From Neckera pumila (taxonomy: Eukaryota; Streptophyta; Bryopsida; Hypnales; Neckeraceae): a DNA stretch of 64,000 bases. Where the stretch lies: contig OZ018408.1 in NCBI GenBank assembly GCA_963969595.1, forward strand, positions 46,501,022-46,565,021, in the 5' to 3' direction. A program made the translations under genes and the position numbers. This document shows positions 59,601 through 64,000 of this stretch, piece after piece. How positions within the stretch are numbered: the first letter of the stretch is position 1; every line of letters begins with the position of its first letter. The notes below the pieces were generated by a model, which was not told the origin of the DNA, made no database searches, and saw only the letters and a list, made by a program, of their open reading frames with translations.

Positions 59601-62600
59601 CGCCCCGGGGGGCAGCACCTCTGGATTCGTGAAGGTAACAGGATTCATGTGTATGTTGAATTAACCGTCTGAACGATTTTGTTAATTGAATTGATCAGGC
59701 CCGAGGTGGTTGTGGTGACTAGCAAAGAGTTCCCAAAAGAGATTTCTTGGCATGAGGCCACGAACCATGAAATGACATCCCTACAATATGTATGCTAGAG
59801 CTAATTATCTTGTATATGGACAGATTGAGAGCGCAACTCCAAGCAAGCAGCCCAGTTTTGGATGACAGAAATCAAAGCAAGGCAGAGTCTGTGGCTGAGA
59901 ATGCAGCAGATCGGGAATTAGAGATGCAGAAATTGAGGGCCAAGATGCAAGAGGATATGGAGCACCAGGTCTCTTTGCACAAATCTATGAGTGAGCAAGC
60001 TATAGCCTGCATCAAAGCTGATTTTGAACGCAAGGTATGCATGCTTATTGAAAGATCTAGAAGGTTTTTGTGAATCTGTAAGTTCGTCGAGGTTTCATTA
60101 TCGTAGTCTCACAACCGAAGTTCCCGTTTCATGGATGGGCTGACCTGTCAATTTTCAGACCTAAATACAATCAAATGAACCTCTTCAGAAGCTTTTGGAG
60201 ATGAACCTCTGCCGTGAACTGCTGAATCCAGTTTTGTTTTCTGGATCTACGTAACACTTTTCTTGTCCTAGCAATGGCGTTAACCAGAATTTGTGTGACT
60301 CACAGATATCTTCATAATTGGATCGTCGATGCAGGCACAGTACGATATGGAAGCATTGAAGGCAGAAAAAGAGAGGTCGGATGAGGAGAAGCAGAGAATT
60401 GCAAAGCAACTCCAGCAGCAGCTCATGGAGTTGCAGACACATTACCAGGTATGGCATTGCGCTTGTCTAGTTCAGGAACTGAAATTCTTCACGTAATAAT
60501 TTATCTGCAATTGTGATATAATAAGCAAAATGGTTGAATTGGTCTCAGGCTTTGGCTCTTGAGAAGGAAGATCGGGACGTGCTGTCTGCCAAGCTCCGGG
60601 CTCTGGAGGAAAAGCTTGTACACGGCACCAACAATGATAATGAAAAGCTGCTGGAAAAAGCCAAACAAAAGGAGCTCGAGCTGGCCTTGCGTGAGCAACA
60701 GCTACAAGAAAAGGAGAGCATGGACGAAGAGCGTGAGAAGAAGATTGCCGAGCTTGAGGTTGATTATTTTCCATTTGAACTTTAATACGTCCGTTTCACA
60801 TGGTTGTTTCATGACATCCCATGCCTTTAACGATGGACGAATTCTTATTTTAGTTGATGGTTGACGCCAATGCTTTCCCCGGTGCATTTTCTCGAACGTT
60901 TTATATAGGAGAGTCATTTTATATAGTAATTTTCCCTAAATTGAATTATTGGACTTTGTTTCTCAATATGGTCACTTTTCTATGTCGTGTTTTAGGAACT
61001 TTTTTCGTACGTTCTGGATTGCCAACTTCCGTTCATAGTTTCGCCACAGATTCTACACGAGGAATCTTTTTATGGTTTTTTTTCCTCAACATTACTATCA
61101 TATCTTTGATGTCTCAAAATTCTTGTCAACCACTGCAATAAGGTAACTACACCTAAATCATCTGAACAAGCGTCTGAGCATGGTTACTAGTATTGAACTG
61201 TCTTAATTTTTGATGGATCCTGTTAGCAATTGAAAATGGGTTCCAGATTCTCTTATCATATATATTTTTTTAGCAGTGTGAAAATGCTAAGAATCTTACA
61301 GTATTAATTATAGGTGTACAAGAAATCAAGCCTCGGCTCTCATTTTGGGAAACTTTTACATTTTAGGCAATAATCTAGATGGGACTGCTTGAGTAGCAGG
61401 TGTACTTACACTACAGATTTTTTGGTGAAGTCTTTTTCATGTGTCACCAAATTGGTCGATTCCTAAATGAACCTGCACGTTCACCAAGTCTTTCTCACTG
61501 AGTACTTGTCATTTTTTTTAAGGACTGGGTTTGATAATCTGTTATTACCTGTTGTAGTTACAATCCTATTTGGACAAATACTCATGTTAGTAATATGGGT
61601 TTTACACAACTCGATTCAGGAAGCTCAGTTAATGGCAGAGGAGAAATGCAACACGATGGAGGAAGAGGTGAGACCACCTCCCGATTTCTGGCATGATCGA
61701 TTTGATTAACTCAATTCCTCGTTCGTCAGTTTTTTTCATAACATTTAGAGTCTCCTACTGTAAATACGTAAATATGTAGGGTCACAGAAAGTGATAGATC
61801 CATGAGTGTGTAGCATGGGTAAGGAATCCAGCTCCAGATGTGAACACAGTTGGCCACAGAAAATGCTGATGGGCACTATGGCTCATGTTCAATGAAATAC
61901 TGAAAATGTGCAAACATCTTTGGCAAACCTCCTTTAGGTGGAGATGAAGACTCGGAAGCTCCGGAAGTTAATGGTTAGATACCAGCAGAGCAAGAATGAG
62001 CTCAGTGCGCTTCGCACTGAACTGCAAGACACAATCCACGAATTCCAAAAAGAGCGAACTGACATGTTCTTGTCACTGCGTTCCCTCGACCAGCAGCTGC
62101 AGCTTAAGAACTTTCTGATTGATGTAAGTCAATTTTTCCATAGTTTATTGACATGTTGACTACGTCAGGTATTAGGATGACTTGTTTCCTTGGACTTGCC
62201 ATGATCAGTCCTCCCCTCACAGATTGGATGCTTTCTGAAGATAATGAAATGCTATTGTATCGTAATGATCAGCACCGGTTATATCTTCGACTGATTTGAA
62301 GCATCTAAACTTGACACTATTTGCCCTGACAGAAGTTCATACCACCCGAAGAGCTGAATAAGGTTATGCGGCGAGTGCATTGGGACGAGGAGAATGAAAC
62401 TTGGAATTTGGTCCATAACACCGTGCCTTTGAGGTCTGTTCCCTACAGTGGTCCAACCCGGATTTCAATTGATGGCTTCACAAAGCAGCCCTTGCTGCGG
62501 CCCAATTCTGCAATTGGTCGTAGCAGACCCCCACTGCGACAACCGGAGCAGCCCCTCTCCCAAAGTGAGCGCGACCGATACTTGTAAGCTTGCTCCCATT

Positions 62601-63430
62601 CCTCTGTTCAAGGTCTAGGATATAGGTTGATAACCAACTTCTTTTCTTTGCAAGGTAGTTGTTGTCTTGAGAGATTTGACCAGTTTTGGACGGTGGATTG
62701 AACACTGCTTAAGTCCGTCAGAAGAGTGCATGGCTGAAGAAGGGTAGTAGTAGCGACGAGCTTGTCCTCAATAATCGCAAGCTGCTCATTGCCCTTAACA
62801 ACTCTGCTTGTCCACGTCAGTATGAAATCCTCGGGGGCAGTGATCAGCTGCTTAAATCTGAAGAAAGTTGCTTGAAGTGTGAAACTCTAGAGTATAGAAC
62901 AAGCGCTTGAAATGCCTATCATAACAGATCATTTACCAATACATCTGGGGGCCCTTTTCAAATCTGTCACACTTAGGCGGGTAATAAATGTGGAAAGCAA
63001 CACATGTCAAACTATTTTCCGAGATCCCTTCCAGTCCCTTCCCTTTCAAGTGTGCACCAAGGTCAAGTTGAGATGAAAGTTGCTAAACTAGGCATATTCA
63101 CCACTCTGTTATTCAAGCATGGTACATAATGTGACCTGTTAGAAGGTTCCAGATCGATAAGGGACTTTGGGGTGCAGGGTGGACAACATCTTGAATATGG
63201 ACTTGGAGATGTCCGAAGGTCGCAATCCTTTTGAGTTTGACAAGACCAGGGCGTCCAACGACACCGACGTGGAGCACGCTCTCCGTGAGCTCCGTGCCGA
63301 CGAGGATCCTTACTTCTCCTACGACACCAGCGTGCCGAAACAGCCTGCGCCTGCACTTGCAAGCGCACGGCCCAAATCCGCACGCACCAAGCACCATCGC
63401 CATGCTCGACCTCAAAGTGCATCACGATAG
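56666..63430 (+). CDS. Kinesin-2 heavy chain (intraflagellar transport motor), 818 aa
   Basis: Twelve exons: 56666-57080, 57747-57997, 58655-58810, 58979-59201, 59393-59531, 59824-60034, 60335-60448, 60549-60758, 61620-61667, 61938-62123, 62333-62583, 63178-63430. The total is 2457 nt with all phases consistent. The motor domain is about residues 35-375: [11 protein letters not shown]-loop GQTASGKT (121-128), switch I NQDSSRSH (236-243), switch II DLAGSE (276-281), and [17 protein letters not shown]. The junction [20 protein letters not shown] (373-392) is diagnostic of kinesin-2 and closest to the KIF3B/FLA8 type. Coiled coil follows at about 395-650. The tail has FIPPEE (residues 653-658) and ends [19 protein letters not shown]-kinesins of this class carry IFT trains in cilia; in plants that means sperm flagella. 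The ATG at 56,666 has a good context; Met14 is an alternative. The intron after exon 8 begins GTTGAT, a weak donor. Confidence 0.94.
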
Positions 63431-64000
63431 CCACGGTTACATGACCCGCCACCAACCCTGCTGATGCCATTGTCCTTCTCTTCTCGCCTTCACATCACCA
63501 CAGGTCTCGAATGCCTGTCCTTAACCCCTAAGTGATTTTGGGTGTCTTTCAATACATGTGTACATTGCAGAAGTGCGGTATACACTGCCTTGCGGGACCA
63601 CTTTGCAACTCCTACTAGTGTCAAAAAAAGATTTAACCACATGAACACTACAGCATTCAGGAACTATTTATTAATTGTCTGATGATAGCAGTATCACAGG
63701 GAATCTTACCTCTCATGAACGGATCGGAGGCTACCGCGTTCGATCAATTAGCCACTCCTGAAATTTAATTGCCTAAAATCGCTTCCCACAACTTGAGCAA
63801 TTTCCTGAAAACATGAAGAGCAATGAATCAGAAGATCGTACACGCACTCCTTTGAAGTGATCGCTGCAAACTCCTTAAACCCTAATATATTCTCATCTCC
63901 GTACTCACAATGGGCAATTAGGTGCATTTGAAAGCATCATTCTTTCAATATATACAAGCAGAAACTCGGTAAAAAGTAAAGACCTCTAACCCAAGTTTCC
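63431..64000. other. Kinesin 3' flank
   Basis: This is the probable 3' untranslated region followed by spacer. TTAACCCCTAAGTGATTTTG at 63,521-63,540 looks like a left terminus of the TTAA family. The matching right end is not seen before the window stops. No further gene is supported. Confidence 0.4.

Noticed and set aside
1..64000. tRNA, rRNA, CRISPR arrays and bacterial-type operons
   Set aside because: None was seen on reading. The spliced genes, plant transposons and gene families exclude a prokaryotic context. A tRNA could be missed without a covariance search (tRNAscan-SE).

Overview
The window is nuclear DNA of a land plant, or a close streptophyte relative, that makes flagellated sperm. 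Genes are split by short GT-AG introns (about 150-860 bp) and lie in long AT-rich, transposon-laden spacers. A U-box/armadillo ubiquitin ligase and a LEA-TMEM205 fusion are plant-type proteins. The kinesin is of the kinesin-2 (intraflagellar transport) class, which seed plants without motile sperm lack. A bryophyte, lycophyte or fern fits best; I cannot name the species.

Layout. 1-24,500 holds no convincing gene. It carries a large, degenerate, circularly permuted inverted repeat (left blocks about 430-3165 and 4325-10,060; right blocks about 11,945-18,735), several TTAA-flanked elements with CCCC termini, LINE 3' remnants and minisatellites. 24,500-28,455 is a GC-richer island with one intronless 880-codon gene on the plus strand. 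28,456-31,970 is repeat-rich spacer. 31,973-36,076 (minus) is an eight-exon secreted LEA-repeat/TMEM205 gene of 660 aa whose middle exons arose by tandem duplication. 36,077-47,826 is a second transposon block, with a nested CACTA complex at 39,730-44,572. 47,827-51,823 (minus) is a three-exon U-box/ARM protein of 1025 aa. 53,177-55,360 (plus) is a four-exon divergent pirin-like cupin of 310 aa. 56,666-63,430 (plus) is a twelve-exon kinesin-2 heavy chain of 818 aa. All exon chains were built by hand; in each the splice phases agree and no stop falls inside the reading frame.

The genes do not form an obvious pathway. The most notable non-genic content is a family of short DNA elements with TTAA target duplications and CCCCTAAAGG-type inverted termini, the hallmark of piggyBac-type transposition. 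Paired empty sites in the other arm of the inverted repeat support two of the insertions, and small relatives sit in introns of two of the genes.
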